Positions 35,338 to 47,247 of a DNA stretch of 64,000 nucleotides are shown in pieces; position 1 is the first letter of the stretch; every line of letters starts with the position of its first letter. Position numbers and translations under genes: made by a program. The stretch is from Pseudomonas oryzihabitans (GTDB lineage Bacteria > Pseudomonadota > Gammaproteobacteria > Pseudomonadales > Pseudomonadaceae): NCBI RefSeq assembly GCF_014522265.1, contig NZ_CP017024.1, positions 1,268,001 through 1,332,000 on the forward strand. The letters run 5' to 3'. Under the pieces are notes generated by a model. It saw nothing but the letters and a program-made list of their open reading frames with translations. It was not told the origin of the DNA and searched no databases.

Positions 35338-36354
35338 TCACTCGACGCTGAGGACGACGCGGCCCCGAGTTGGGCACTGCTCCATGCAGCGGTGGGCCTC
35401 GACGAACTGCTCGAAGGGAAACACCTGCTTGATCTGCGCCTTGAGCAGGCGATCGCGGGTCAGCTGGTCGATGTGCTGCAGGGCTTCGCGCACCGCGGCG
35501 CAATCGGCTTCCAGGCCCATCTCCGGCTGGCCGGTGAAGTCCTGCACGCAGTGGATGTAGAGCTTGAATTTCTTCTTGAAGGCCGCGCAGGCCGGCAGCG
35601 GGGTCTGGTTGCCCCCGTTGAGGCCGTAGAGCAGCAGCCGGCCGCGGGGCGCCATGGCCTCGCCGAGCAGCGCCAGTTGCGGACCGCCCAGGGCATCCAG
35701 GGCGACGTGCACGCCGACGCCGTCGGTGATGCTGGCGATGCGACTAACCAGATCCTCTTCCTCGGCGGCGATGACCCTTTCCGCACCCAGCTCCCGCAGG
35801 TAGTCACGGTCGCCGGCATCGTGGGTACTGGCGATGACCCGGGCACCCAGGGCCTTGGCCAGCTGGATGGAGGCCGGGCCGCAGCAGCGACTGGCATCGG
35901 TGATCAGCACCCATTCGCCCGGTTGCAGCCGGGCCTGGTGCATCAGCGCGGTGTAGACGGTGAGCAGCGGGTTGTAGTGCACCGCGGCTTCCACCGGGGT
36001 GAGCACGTCCGGGTAGCGCACCAGGGAGGTGGCCGGATAGACCAGGTCGTCGCCATAGGCCGGGTAGCGATTGATGTCGTGGCCCAGGAAGCTGGCCACG
36101 CGATCGCCCACCGCCAGGTCGGCCACGCCCTCGCCCAGGGCGGTGACCACCCCGGCCAGCTCGCAGCCGAGACCGGCTGGCGGCACGGCCTGCTCGGGGG
36201 CCAGATTCTGCCGCCAGAGCACGTCGTACCAGCTCACGCCGATGGCCTGGACCCGCACCAGCACCTCGCCGGGACCCGCCACGGGCGTGGGTCGGTCGAT
36301 GCAGGCGAGCACCTCCGGCGGGCCGAATTCGGTGAACTGGATCAGGCGGGACAT
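35338..36354 (-). CDS. mexS: MexS-type zinc-free quinone/alcohol oxidoreductase
   Basis: 338 residues of the medium-chain dehydrogenase family. GroES-like N-terminal domain (IGVSWYDVLWRQNLAPEQA) and NADP-binding domain (LITDASRCCGPASIQLAKALGA). The catalytic-zinc Cys of alcohol dehydrogenases is absent. The position, divergent from a mexT-like LysR gene ahead of mexEF-oprN, matches P. aeruginosa mexS (PA2491), an oxidoreductase thought to detoxify electrophiles that activate MexT; loss of MexS induces mexEF-oprN. ATG at 36354 gives MSRLIQFTEFGPPEVL. Confidence 0.85.
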   Translation of the reverse strand: MSRLIQFTEFGPPEVLACIDRPTPVAGPGEVLVRVQAIGVSWYDVLWRQNLAPEQAVPPAGLGCELAGVVTALGEGVADLAVGDRVASFLGHDINRYPAYGDDLVYPATSLVRYPDVLTPVEAAVHYNPLLTVYTALMHQARLQPGEWVLITDASRCCGPASIQLAKALGARVIASTHDAGDRDYLRELGAERVIAAEEEDLVSRIASITDGVGVHVALDALGGPQLALLGEAMAPRGRLLLYGLNGGNQTPLPACAAFKKKFKLYIHCVQDFTGQPEMGLEADCAAVREALQHIDQLTRDRLLKAQIKQVFPFEQFVEAHRCMEQCPTRGRVVLSVE

Positions 36355-36454
36355 GGCATTACCTCGCGTTGATGCCAACCCCGGGACGTTTGCCGAGGCG
36401 GACTGCTATGACTAGGACTCTAACCAGCCTTCCCTTAGGATTCTATGCATCCCC

Positions 36455-36491
36455 ATCGATAATGGACATCGGGGGTATCGATCCACTCCCT
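36455..36491. promoter_or_regulatory. MexT-like (nod-box-type) site between mexS and mexT
   Basis: ATCGAT occurs at 36455 and 36477. The second reads ATCG-N5-ATCGAT-N4, close to the reported MexT consensus ATCA-N5-GTCGAT-N4-ACYAT. The same ATC(A/G)-N5-ATCGAT arrangement occurs before mexE (37919), supporting one regulator acting at both places. Confidence 0.55.
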
Positions 36492-36503
36492 GCCGGGGCC
36501 TGA

Positions 36504-37424
36504 ATGAACCGTACCGATCTGCGTCGCGTCGACCTCAACCTGCTCATCGTGTTCGAGACCCTGATGCTCGAGCGCAGCGTCACCCGTGCTGCGGAAAAGC
36601 TGTTTCTTGGCCAGCCGGCGATCAGCGCCGCCCTGGCGCGGCTGCGCACCCTGTTCGACGATCCGCTGTTCGTCCGCACCGGGCGCAGCATGGAACCCAC
36701 CCCGCGGGCCCAGGAGATCGCCGCCCTGCTGTCGCCGGCACTGGACCAGATCTCCAGCGCGGTGAGCCGCACCCAGAGTTTCGAGCCGGCCAGCGCCGAC
36801 CGGGTATTTCGCGTCGGCCTGTCCGACGACGTCGAATTCGCCCTGCTGCCGCCGCTGCTCAGGCGCATCCGCATCGAGGCACCCGGCACCACCCTGGTGG
36901 TGCGGCGGATGAATTACCTGACCGCCGCCGGCATGCTGGCCTCCGGCGAGATCACCGTGGCGGTGGGCTATACCGAGGAATTGCCGGCCAATGCCAAGCG
37001 CCGGCCGGTGCGCCGCTTCGGCTTCAAGGTGCTGCGCGCCGACAGTAAGCCCGGGCGCCTGACCCTGGACGAATACTGCGCCCGCCCCCATGCCCTGGTG
37101 TCCTATGCCGGCGATCTCACCGGCTATATCGACGAATTGCTCGACAAGCTCGGCCGCCAGCGCCGGGTGGTGCTGGCGGTGCCCCAGTTCAACGGCCTGG
37201 GGTCGCTGCTGGCGGAAACCGATCTGCTGGTGATGGTGCCGGACTACACCGCGCGCCTGCTGGCCAGCACCGGTGGCCTGAGGTACGAGGACCCGCCGGA
37301 AGAGCTGCGCGACGGCAGCCATGAATTGCCGATGGCCTGGAGCGGCGCCCAGGATCACGATCCCGGCGAGCGCTGGCTGAGGTCGCGCATCCAGATGTTC
37401 ATTGGCGATCCGGACAGTCTCTAG
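36504..37424 (+). CDS. mexT: LysR-type activator MexT
   Basis: A 306-residue LysR regulator. The DNA-binding domain (DLRRVDLNLLIVFETLM, RAAEKLFLGQPAISAALARLR) and the C-terminal end (GAQDHDPGERWLRSRIQMFIGDPDSL-type, final DPDSL) are as in P. aeruginosa MexT, which activates mexS and mexEF-oprN and lowers type III secretion and quorum-sensing output. The coding sequence is intact and full length. Its stop overlaps by 4 bases the stop of a convergent Gly-rich peptide gene. Confidence 0.93.
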   Translation: MNRTDLRRVDLNLLIVFETLMLERSVTRAAEKLFLGQPAISAALARLRTLFDDPLFVRTGRSMEPTPRAQEIAALLSPALDQISSAVSRTQSFEPASADRVFRVGLSDDVEFALLPPLLRRIRIEAPGTTLVVRRMNYLTAAGMLASGEITVAVGYTEELPANAKRRPVRRFGFKVLRADSKPGRLTLDEYCARPHALVSYAGDLTGYIDELLDKLGRQRRVVLAVPQFNGLGSLLAETDLLVMVPDYTARLLASTGGLRYEDPPEELRDGSHELPMAWSGAQDHDPGERWLRSRIQMFIGDPDSL

Positions 37425-37741
37425 CGCCCGCCAGTGTCGTGCCTCTGGCCGCCGCGATGCGTCCGACGATCAGGGATAACGATTCCCTCGGCACCGTCCG
37501 CACCTTTGGCGCCAGGAACGCCGCCAGGCCCGGCGGCACCGCCCTGTCCCCCGCTACCCCCCTTGCCCGGTAGCGCGCCGCTACCGCCTGCGCCACCTGC
37601 ACCGCCGGCTCCCCCGTTGCCGGCCAGGAACAGGTATTTAGAATGAGCAGGCGCGGGCGTCGGCAAGACCGGCTGGGCGGCCGTTGCCGCGCTGGCCAGT
37701 AGCGCAGTGATCAATACCAGGGCGTGGCTAGATAGCAACAT
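37421..37741 (-). CDS. Small secreted Gly-rich collagen-like protein
   Basis: 106 residues: signal peptide MLLSSHALVLITALLASAATA, then a Pro-rich stretch, then ~50 residues of GGAGG/GxGG triplets (GNGGAGGAGGAGGSGALPGK..., with PGGVPGAKGADG) and a short basic tail. The ribosome-binding site AGGAGG is 6 bases before ATG 37741. The triplets have Gly at every third position in parts, as in collagen-like or PGRS-like low-complexity proteins. It sits between mexT and mexE, where P. aeruginosa has no such gene. Function unknown; the clear signal peptide and strong ribosome-binding site favour a real gene. Confidence 0.6.
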   Translation of the reverse strand: MLLSSHALVLITALLASAATAAQPVLPTPAPAHSKYLFLAGNGGAGGAGGAGGSGALPGKGGSGGQGGAAGPGGVPGAKGADGAEGIVIPDRRTHRGGQRHDTGGR

Positions 37742-37888
37742 CGTCATCCTCCTGCAGCGGGATCTCGGCCGGAGCCTGGAGACCGTCGCGGCGCGCATGG
37801 GCAAGGACAGGGTCTGCAGCCCTGCCACTCTAGCCCAGGGCGAAAGCCGAGCTGAAGCGCTCTAGGCTGCAACTCTACACTGAGCGCC

Positions 37889-37942
37889 ATCACCGGCAGC
37901 GATACCTACGGCAAAACCATCACCATCATCGATAAATAAGTT
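37889..37942 (+). promoter_or_regulatory. Tandem MexT-like sites upstream of mexE
   Basis: Two nod-box-like motifs: ATCA-N5-AGCGAT (37889) and the better ATCA-N5-ATCGAT-N4 (37919), against the consensus ATCA-N5-GTCGAT-N4-ACYAT. They lie 80-135 bases before the mexE start, the expected place for MexT activation. Confidence 0.6.
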
Positions 37943-38023
37943 CGAGCCCTTCGATTCGTCGTCGCCCTTGCGCGGCGGCAGACTCGCCTCCCTGACCTCT
38001 TTCCACCTCGGGCGGACTCGAAC

Positions 38024-39241
38024 ATGGATCTCTTCGCGAAAACCCTCGGCCCCCTGGCCCTGACCTCTACGCTGCTGCTTGCCGCCTGCGGCGATTCCCA
38101 TCCCCAGGCCAGCGCCGCGCCGCCCGCGCCCAAGGTAAGCGCCGCCGAGGTGCTACGCCAGCCGGTGGTGGAATGGGACGAGGTGACCGGCCGCCTGGAA
38201 GCGCCCGAGTCCGTGGTGGTCCGTCCGCGCGTCTCCGGCTACGTCGACCGCGTGCTCTTCCACGAGGGTGCCCGGGTCAAGCGTGGCGACTTGCTGCTGC
38301 AGATCGATCCGCGCCCCTTCCAGGCCGAGGTCAAGCGCCTCGAAGCCGAGCTGCAACAGGCCCGCGCCAGCGCCAGTCGCACCGCCGACGAAGCCGCCCG
38401 CGGCGAACGCCTGCGCAGCAGCAACGCCATCTCCGCGGAAATCGTCGAGGCTCGCCGCAGCGCCGCCCAAGAAGCCAAGGCCAGCGTCGCCGCCGCCCAG
38501 GCACAACTGGATGCCGCGCGCCTGAATCTGGGCTTCACCGAGGTCCGCGCCGCCATCGACGGGCGCGTCGGCCGCGCCGAGGTGACCGCCGGCAACCTGG
38601 TCAACGCCGGCGACACCCGCCTCACCACCCTGGTCTCCACCGACAAGGTCTATGCCTATTTCGACGCCGACGAGCGTGTCTTCCTCAAGCAGCAGGCCCT
38701 GGCCCGCCAGGGTCAGCGCGGTACGGCCAGCCCGGTCTACATGGCGCTGTCCAACGAGGACGACTTCTCCCATGAAGGCCACATGGACTTCATGGACAAC
38801 CAGCTCGATCCGCGCACCGGCACCATCCATGGTCGCGCCGTGTTCGACAACGCCGACGGTCGCTTCACCCCGGGGCTCTATGCCCGGCTGCGCCTGGTGG
38901 GCAGCGGCACCTACGACGGTACTCTGATCCAGGACGCCGCCGTGGGCACCGACCTGGGCAAGAAATTCGTGCTGGTGGTGGATGGCCAGAGCAAGACGGC
39001 CTATCGCACCGTCGACCTGGGTCCGCGCCTGGAAGGCCTGCGCATCGTGCGCAAGGGGCTGGAAGCCGGCGATCGCATCGTGGTCAACGGCCTGCAGCGG
39101 GTGCGCCCGGGCATGACCGTCGACGCCCAGTCGGTGCCCATGGCCGATGCCACCACCCTGGCTGCCCTCAAGCGCCAGCGTGACGCGGTCCTCGCCAGCC
39201 TGCCGGCGCCTACCCAGCCGCTCAAGGTGGGTAGCCGCTAG
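38024..39241 (+). CDS. mexE: RND efflux periplasmic adaptor MexE
   Basis: A 405-residue membrane-fusion protein linking the RND pump MexF to the channel OprN. Lipoprotein signal (LTSTLLLAACGD, Cys at ~23). Biotinyl-lipoyl half-motifs (VVRPRVSGYVDRVLFHEGARVKRGD start and LNLGFTEVRAAIDGRVG), coiled-coil hairpin (~95-160) and beta-barrel domain follow in family order. Length and order match MexE. Strong synteny with mexT and oprN. Confidence 0.93.
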   Translation: MDLFAKTLGPLALTSTLLLAACGDSHPQASAAPPAPKVSAAEVLRQPVVEWDEVTGRLEAPESVVVRPRVSGYVDRVLFHEGARVKRGDLLLQIDPRPFQAEVKRLEAELQQARASASRTADEAARGERLRSSNAISAEIVEARRSAAQEAKASVAAAQAQLDAARLNLGFTEVRAAIDGRVGRAEVTAGNLVNAGDTRLTTLVSTDKVYAYFDADERVFLKQQALARQGQRGTASPVYMALSNEDDFSHEGHMDFMDNQLDPRTGTIHGRAVFDNADGRFTPGLYARLRLVGSGTYDGTLIQDAAVGTDLGKKFVLVVDGQSKTAYRTVDLGPRLEGLRIVRKGLEAGDRIVVNGLQRVRPGMTVDAQSVPMADATTLAALKRQRDAVLASLPAPTQPLKVGSR

Positions 39242-39288
39242 ATTCCAGGCTCCACCCCGTCCCGTTTCAGACTTTCTCCCGTCCAGGC

Positions 39289-39360
39289 ATCGCGGTATCG
39301 CGGTCATGGACCGCTCCCACGATGGCGTCCGTGCCTGTAGGAGCGGCCCATGGCCGGGAT
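39289..39360. repeat. REP pair between mexE and mexF
   Basis: Two facing REP cores (CGCGGTCATGGACCGCTCCC and TGTAGGAGCGGCCCATGGCC) in the 159-base mexE-mexF gap, of the same family as 5900-6015. A stable hairpin here may lower mexF relative to mexE. Confidence 0.8.
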
Positions 39361-39400
39361 GGCTGCGCCTCTGCACGCCTTTCGCTCAAGGACTGCTCCG

Positions 39401-42400
39401 ATGAACTTCTCCCAGTTCTTCATCCGCCGGCCGATCTTCGCCGCCGTGCTCTCGCTGATCATCCTGATCGGCGGGGCCATCTCGCTGTTCCAGCTGCCGA
39501 TCAGCGAATACCCCGAGGTGGTCCCGCCCACCGTGGTGGTGCGCGCCACCTTTCCCGGCGCCAACCCCAAGGTGATCGGCGAGACCGTCGCCGCGCCCCT
39601 GGAGCAGGCCATGAACGGCGTGGAGCACATGCTCTACCTGTCGTCCCAGTCCACCGCCGACGGCAAGCTGACCCTGACCATCACCTTCGCCCTGGGCACC
39701 AACCTGGATACCGCCCAGGTGCAGGTGCAGAATCGCGTCACCCGCACCCTGCCCAAGCTGCCGGAAGAGGTGCAGCGCCTCGGCGTGACCGCCGACAAGG
39801 CCTCGCCGGACCTGGCGATGGTCGTGCACCTGACCTCGCCGGATCAGCGCTACGACATGCTCTATCTGTCCAACTACGCCCTGATCAACGTCAAGGACGA
39901 ACTGGCGCGACTGGACGGCGTGGGCGATGTCCAGCTGTTCGGCATGGGCGACTATTCCCTGCGCGTCTGGCTCGATCCGGACAAGGTCGCCTCGCGCGGC
40001 CTGACCGCCAGCGACGTGGTCACCGCCATCCGCGAGCAGAATCGCCAGGTCGCCGCCGGTGCCCTCGGCGCGCCGCCGGCCCCGGCAGCACCAGCTTCCA
40101 GCTGGCCATCAACACCCAGGGCCGCCTGGTGGATGAGGAGGAATTCGCCAACATCATCGTGCGCGCCGGCAGCGACGGCCAGATCACCCGGCTGCGCGAC
40201 ATCGCCCGCATCGAACTGGGCTCCAACCAGTACGCCCTGAGATCCCTGCTGAACAACCAGCCGGCGGTGGCCATCCCGATCTTCCAGCGCCCCGGCAGCA
40301 ATGCCATCGACCTGTCCAACCAGGTGCGCGCCAAGATGGCCGAGCTCAAGCAGGGCTTCCCCCAGGGCATGGACTACGAGATCGTCTACGACCCGACCAT
40401 CTTCGTGCGCGGCTCCATCGAGGCCGTGGTGCACACCCTGTTCGAAGCCATCATCCTGGTGGTGCTGGTGGTGATCCTGTTCCTGCAGACCTGGCGCGCC
40501 TCGATCATTCCGCTGGCGGCGGTGCCGGTGTCACTGATCGGCACCTTCGCGGTGATGCACGCCTTCGGCTTCTCGCTCAATGCGCTGTCGCTGTTCGGCC
40601 TGGTGCTGGCCATCGGCATCGTGGTGGACGACGCCATCGTGGTGGTGGAAAACGTCGAACGGAACATCGGCCTCGGCCTCGATCCGGTGGCCGCCACCCG
40701 GCGCGCCATGGGCGAGGTGACCGGGCCCATCATCGCCACCGCCCTGGTGCTCTGCGCGGTGTTCGTGCCGACCGCCTTCATCTCCGGTCTCACCGGGCAG
40801 TTCTATCGCCAGTTCGCCCTGACCATCGCCATCTCCACGGTGATCTCGGCCTTCAACTCCCTGACCCTGTCGCCGGCCCTGGCCGCGGTGCTGCTCAAGG
40901 GCCACGACGCGCCCAAGGACCGCTTCTCGCGCCTGCTCGACCGGCTGTTCGGTGGCTGGCTGTTCGCCCCCTTCAACCGCTTCTTCGAAAAAGCCAGCCA
41001 CGGCTACGTCGGCGCCGTGCGCCGGGTGCTGCGCGGTGGCTCCATCGTGCTGGTGCTCTATGTGGTGCTGCTGGGCCTGACCGGCCTGGGGCTGGTGAAG
41101 ACGCCGACCGGCTTCGTGCCGCCCCAGGACAAGCAGTACCTGGTGGCCTTCGCCCAGCTGCCCGACGCCGCCACCCTGGATCGCAGCGAAGAGGTCATCC
41201 GCCGCATGTCGGCCATCGCCCTCAAGCATCCGGGCGTGGAAAGCACCGTGGCCTTCCCGGGCCTGTCCATCAACGGCTTCACCAACAGCCCCAACAGCGG
41301 CATCGTCTTCGTGACCCTCAAGCCCTTCGAGGAGCGCCGTGATCCCTCGCTGTCGGCTGGCGCCATCGCCGCCCAGCTGAACGGCGAATTCGCCGCCATC
41401 CAGGAATCCATCATCGCCATCTTCCCGCCGCCACCGGTGCAGGGGCTGGGCAGCATCGGCGGCTTCCGCCTGCAGGTGGAGGACCGCGGCAACCTGGGCT
41501 ACGAAGAGCTCTACGCCCAGACCCAGAGCGTGCTGGCCAAGGCGCGGCAGCTGCCGGAGCTGGCGCCGGAGTCGCTGTTCACCAGCTACCAGGTCAACGT
41601 GCCGCAGATCGATGCCCACATCGATCGCGAGAAGGCCAAGACCCACGGCGTGCCCATCGACGCCATCTTCGACACCCTGCAGGCCTATCTGGGCTCGGTC
41701 TACGCCAATGACTTCAACCGCTTCGGCCGTACCTTCCAGGTCAACGTCCAGGCCGACCAGCGCTTCCGCCTGGAGCCCGAGCAGATCGGCCAGCTCAAGG
41801 TGCGCAACGACCGCGGCGAGATGGTGCCCCTGTCCACCTTCGTCAAGATCAGCGACACCGCCGGCCCCGATCGGGTGATGCACTACAACGGCTTCCTGAC
41901 CGCCGAGATCAACGGCGCGCCGGCCCCGGGCTACAGCTCCGGCCAGGCCCAGGCGGCCATCGAGGGGCTGCTCAAGCAGGAGCTGCCCAACGGCATGACC
42001 TTCGAGTGGACCGAGCTGACCTACCAGCAGATCCTCTCCGGCAATACCGCCCTGCTGGTGTTCCCGCTCTGCGTGCTGCTGGCCTTCCTGGTGCTGGCCG
42101 CCCAGTACGAGAGCTGGAGTCTGCCGCTGGCGGTGATCCTGATCGTGCCCATGACCCTGCTCTCGGCCATCACCGGGGTGATCCTGGCCGGCAGCGACAA
42201 CAACATCTTCACCCAGATCGGCCTGATCGTATTGGTGGGCCTGGCGTGCAAGAACGCAATCCTCATCGTCGAGTTCGCCAAGGACCAGCAGGCCACCGGC
42301 AAGGACCGCGTCGCCGCGGTGCTGGAGGCCTGCCGCCTGCGCCTGAGACCCATCCTGATGACCAGCTTCGCCTTCATCATGGGCGTGGTGCCCCTGGTGA

Positions 42401-42576
42401 CCTCGACCGGTGCCGGCGCCGAGATGCGCCATGCCATGGGCGTCGCGGTGTTCTCCGGGATGCTCGGGGTGACCTTCTTCGGCCTGCTGCTCACGCCGCT
42501 GTTCTATGTGCTGGTACGCGCCTTCGTGGAGCGTCGCCAGGCCCGCTCCGCCGTTGCCCAGGAGGCCCAGGCATGA
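39401..42576 (+). pseudogene. mexF: RND efflux inner-membrane pump MexF, one-base frameshift
   Basis: A full-length pump gene (~1058 codons if repaired) of the HAE-1 RND family. The first 228 codons (MNFSQFFIRRPIFAAVL...) are in one frame and end at a TGA at 40238-40240; the rest (STSFQLAINTQGRLVDEE... to EAQA) is in the +1 frame. The junction is at 40084-40085: the sequence GCCCCGGCAGCACC lacks one G relative to the expected PAPG-STS (CCG GGC AGC ACC). Everything after, including the proton-relay Asp pair in GIVVDDAIVVVENVE and the C-terminal helices, is intact. As written it makes a 279-residue fragment. Either a real loss of the pump or a sequencing error in a G-run; both flanking genes look normal. 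Confidence 0.9.
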
Positions 42577-44006
42577 AGGCTTTCGCTCCCCTGCTGCTGG
42601 CGCTGGCGGTCTCCGCCTGCGCCGTCGGTCCGCACTACCAGGCGCCCGAGCAGGCGCCCGCGCAACTCAAGGCCAGCCAGCAGCCCGCGGTCTATGACCA
42701 GGGTCGCTTCGAGACGCTCTGGTGGCGCCAGTTCGAGGACCCGACCCTCAACGCCCTGGTCGCCAGCAGCCTGGACGGCAACCGCGAATTGCGCGCGGCC
42801 TTCGGCCGGCTGCGTGCCGCCCGCGCCCTGCGCGACGACGACGCCAACGATCTCTATCCCACGGTCACCAGTCGCGCCAGCAGCCAGCTCGGCAAGGCCC
42901 AGCAGCCCGGCTTCACCGAACAGCGGGTCAACAGCGACCGCTATGACCTGGGCCTGGACATGGCCTGGGAGCTGGACCTGTTCGGTCGCGTCCGCCATAC
43001 CCTGGAAGCCAGCGATGCCCGCGCCGAAGCCGCGGCCTCCGACCTCGCCGGCCTGCAGGTCAGCCTGATCGCCGAACTGGTGGACGCCTATGGCGACCTG
43101 CGCGGCGCCCAACTGCGCGAACGCATCGCCCGTGACAACCTGGGCAATCAGCGCGAGGCGCGCCGCCTGACCGTGACCCTGAGGGACGAAGGCATGGGCA
43201 GCGACCTGGACGTGCAGCGCAGCGAGGCACGCCTGGCCGCCACCGAAGCCAGCCTGCCGGAATTCCAGGCCCAGGCCACCCGCGCGCGCAATCGCATCGC
43301 CACCCTGCTCGGCCAGCGTCCCGATGCGCTGAGCGTGGATCTCGCGCCCAAGGCCCTGCCGGCCATCGTCAAGCGCCTGCCCATCGGCGATCCCGGCGAG
43401 CTGCTGCGCCGCCGGCCGGACGTGGCGGCCGCCGAACGCCGGCTGGCCGCCGCCACCGCCGACGTTGGCGTGGCCACCGCCGACCTCTTCCCGCAGGTCA
43501 GTCTCTCGGGCTTTCTCGGCTTTACCGCCGGACGCGGCTCGCAGATCGGCAGCAGTGCCGCCCGCGCCTGGGGCCTTGGCCCGAGCATCAGCTGGGCGGC
43601 CTTCGACCTGGGCAGCGTCCGCGCCCGCTTGCGCGGCGCCCGCGCCGGCTCCGACGAGGCCCTGGCCAACTACGAGCAGCAGGTGCTGACCGCCCTGGAA
43701 GAGAGTGCCAACGCCTTCAGCGACTATGGCCGTCGCCAGGAGCGCCTGCAGGCGCTGATCCGCCAGTCGGTGGCCAGCCGCGCCGCCGCCGACCAGGCCG
43801 AGATCCGCTACCGCGAGGGGGGTACCGACTTCCTGGTGCTGCTCGACGCCCAGCGCGAACGCCTGGCCGCCGAAGACCAGCAGGCCCAGGGCGAAATCGA
43901 GCTCTATCGCGGCATCGTCGCCCTCTACAAGGCCCTGGGTGGCGGCTGGGACGTGCAACCCACCCGTCTCGCCCAGGGCAACGCTTCCCCCGCGCCGGCG
44001 CGCTAA
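42573..44006 (+). CDS. oprN: Outer-membrane efflux channel OprN
   Basis: A 477-residue TolC-type lipoprotein (LLLALAVSACAVGPHYQAP, lipid Cys at 16). Two repeats of the outer-membrane efflux family are seen, with the tell-tale RRPDVAAAERRLAAATADVGVA and DLFPQVSLSGFLG. It completes the MexEF-OprN pump. It overlaps mexF by 4 bases (ATGA), so translation may depend on ribosomes arriving through mexF, which the frameshift would disturb. Confidence 0.93.
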   Translation: MKAFAPLLLALAVSACAVGPHYQAPEQAPAQLKASQQPAVYDQGRFETLWWRQFEDPTLNALVASSLDGNRELRAAFGRLRAARALRDDDANDLYPTVTSRASSQLGKAQQPGFTEQRVNSDRYDLGLDMAWELDLFGRVRHTLEASDARAEAAASDLAGLQVSLIAELVDAYGDLRGAQLRERIARDNLGNQREARRLTVTLRDEGMGSDLDVQRSEARLAATEASLPEFQAQATRARNRIATLLGQRPDALSVDLAPKALPAIVKRLPIGDPGELLRRRPDVAAAERRLAAATADVGVATADLFPQVSLSGFLGFTAGRGSQIGSSAARAWGLGPSISWAAFDLGSVRARLRGARAGSDEALANYEQQVLTALEESANAFSDYGRRQERLQALIRQSVASRAAADQAEIRYREGGTDFLVLLDAQRERLAAEDQQAQGEIELYRGIVALYKALGGGWDVQPTRLAQGNASPAPAR

Positions 44007-44021
44007 CCGCCGGCGCTTACC

Positions 44022-44066
44022 CCCGACACGCGTGTTCTCTTGCTCCTTTGGCGTGTCGGGTTTTTT
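44022..44066 (+). terminator. Intrinsic terminator after oprN
   Basis: CCCGACACGC (44022-44031) pairs with GCGTGTCGGG (44051-44060) across a 19-base loop, followed by six T. Confidence 0.85.
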
Positions 44067-44071
44067 CTTCC

Positions 44072-44110
44072 GCTACCCGGTGCGGTGCCTTGGGCACCGC
44101 ACCGGGTAGC
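44072..44110. repeat. Perfect 18-bp stem hairpin (39 bases)
   Basis: GCTACCCGGTGCGGTGCC (44072-44089) and GGCACCGCACCGGGTAGC (44093-44110) are exact inverse complements around a TTG loop. It immediately follows the oprN terminator and has no T-tract itself. Confidence 0.85.
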
Positions 44111-44381
44111 CCTCCTCCGCACAGATCTGAGCAAAAGCCCGTCCCAGAGGTCTCAGTGAGACCCGAACAGCGCCCGTCGGACGTTTGCGTCCTGTGCTGG
44201 ACGCTGCCTGGCTGTTTCCTAATATTTTGTAAGGGAGACGGGGCTAGGATTTTGTGGTCTCTCTTTTATTATCACCTTAGGTTATTAAACCTTCTGTTCT
44301 TGTACGAAACTCGAACATCGATTTCTGCGCCTTTCGCCATTCAGGCGATCGCCGCGTGGAGGGATCGAATGCCGCTCGAGG
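44111..44381. other. Intergenic region upstream of the sha operon
   Basis: No gene. It includes an AT-rich island (44222-44300, with TTTTATTATCACCTTAGG and GGTTATTAAACC) that stands out in GC-rich surroundings and is the likely promoter region of the sha operon; exact -35/-10 boxes are not assigned. Confidence 0.5.
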
Positions 44382-44438
44382 TCTGAGGGAGCCCCATCTA
44401 CCAACCGCCGTGAGGCGGCTCAGCTAAAGGATGCAGGC
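44382..44438 (+). promoter_or_regulatory. Structured leader of the sha operon; candidate nhaA-I (Li+/Na+) riboswitch
   Basis: Directly before the ribosome-binding site lies GAGGGAGCCCC, a spacer, then ACCGCC-GTGA-GGCGG (a 5-bp stem closed by a GNRA-type GTGA tetraloop), then CTCAGCTAAAGGA. GGAGCC can also pair with GGCTC, giving a nested structure that could hide the AAAGGA. This resembles, from memory, the nhaA-I leader found before sodium/proton antiporters and shown to bind Li+. Its place before a Na+/H+ antiporter operon supports the idea; the family match is not confirmed. Confidence 0.45.
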
Positions 44439-47246
<2,808 letters not shown>

Positions 47247-47247
47247 C

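Noticed and set aside
40531-42432. Open minus-strand frame of 633 codons antisense to mexF
   Set aside because: Low-complexity His/Asp/Gly/Gln product with no recognisable domain; mexF is on the other strand.
44048-44386. 112-codon frame in the sha upstream region
   Set aside because: Covers the perfect hairpin and AT-rich island, has no domain and no good ribosome-binding site; non-coding regulation explains the region better.
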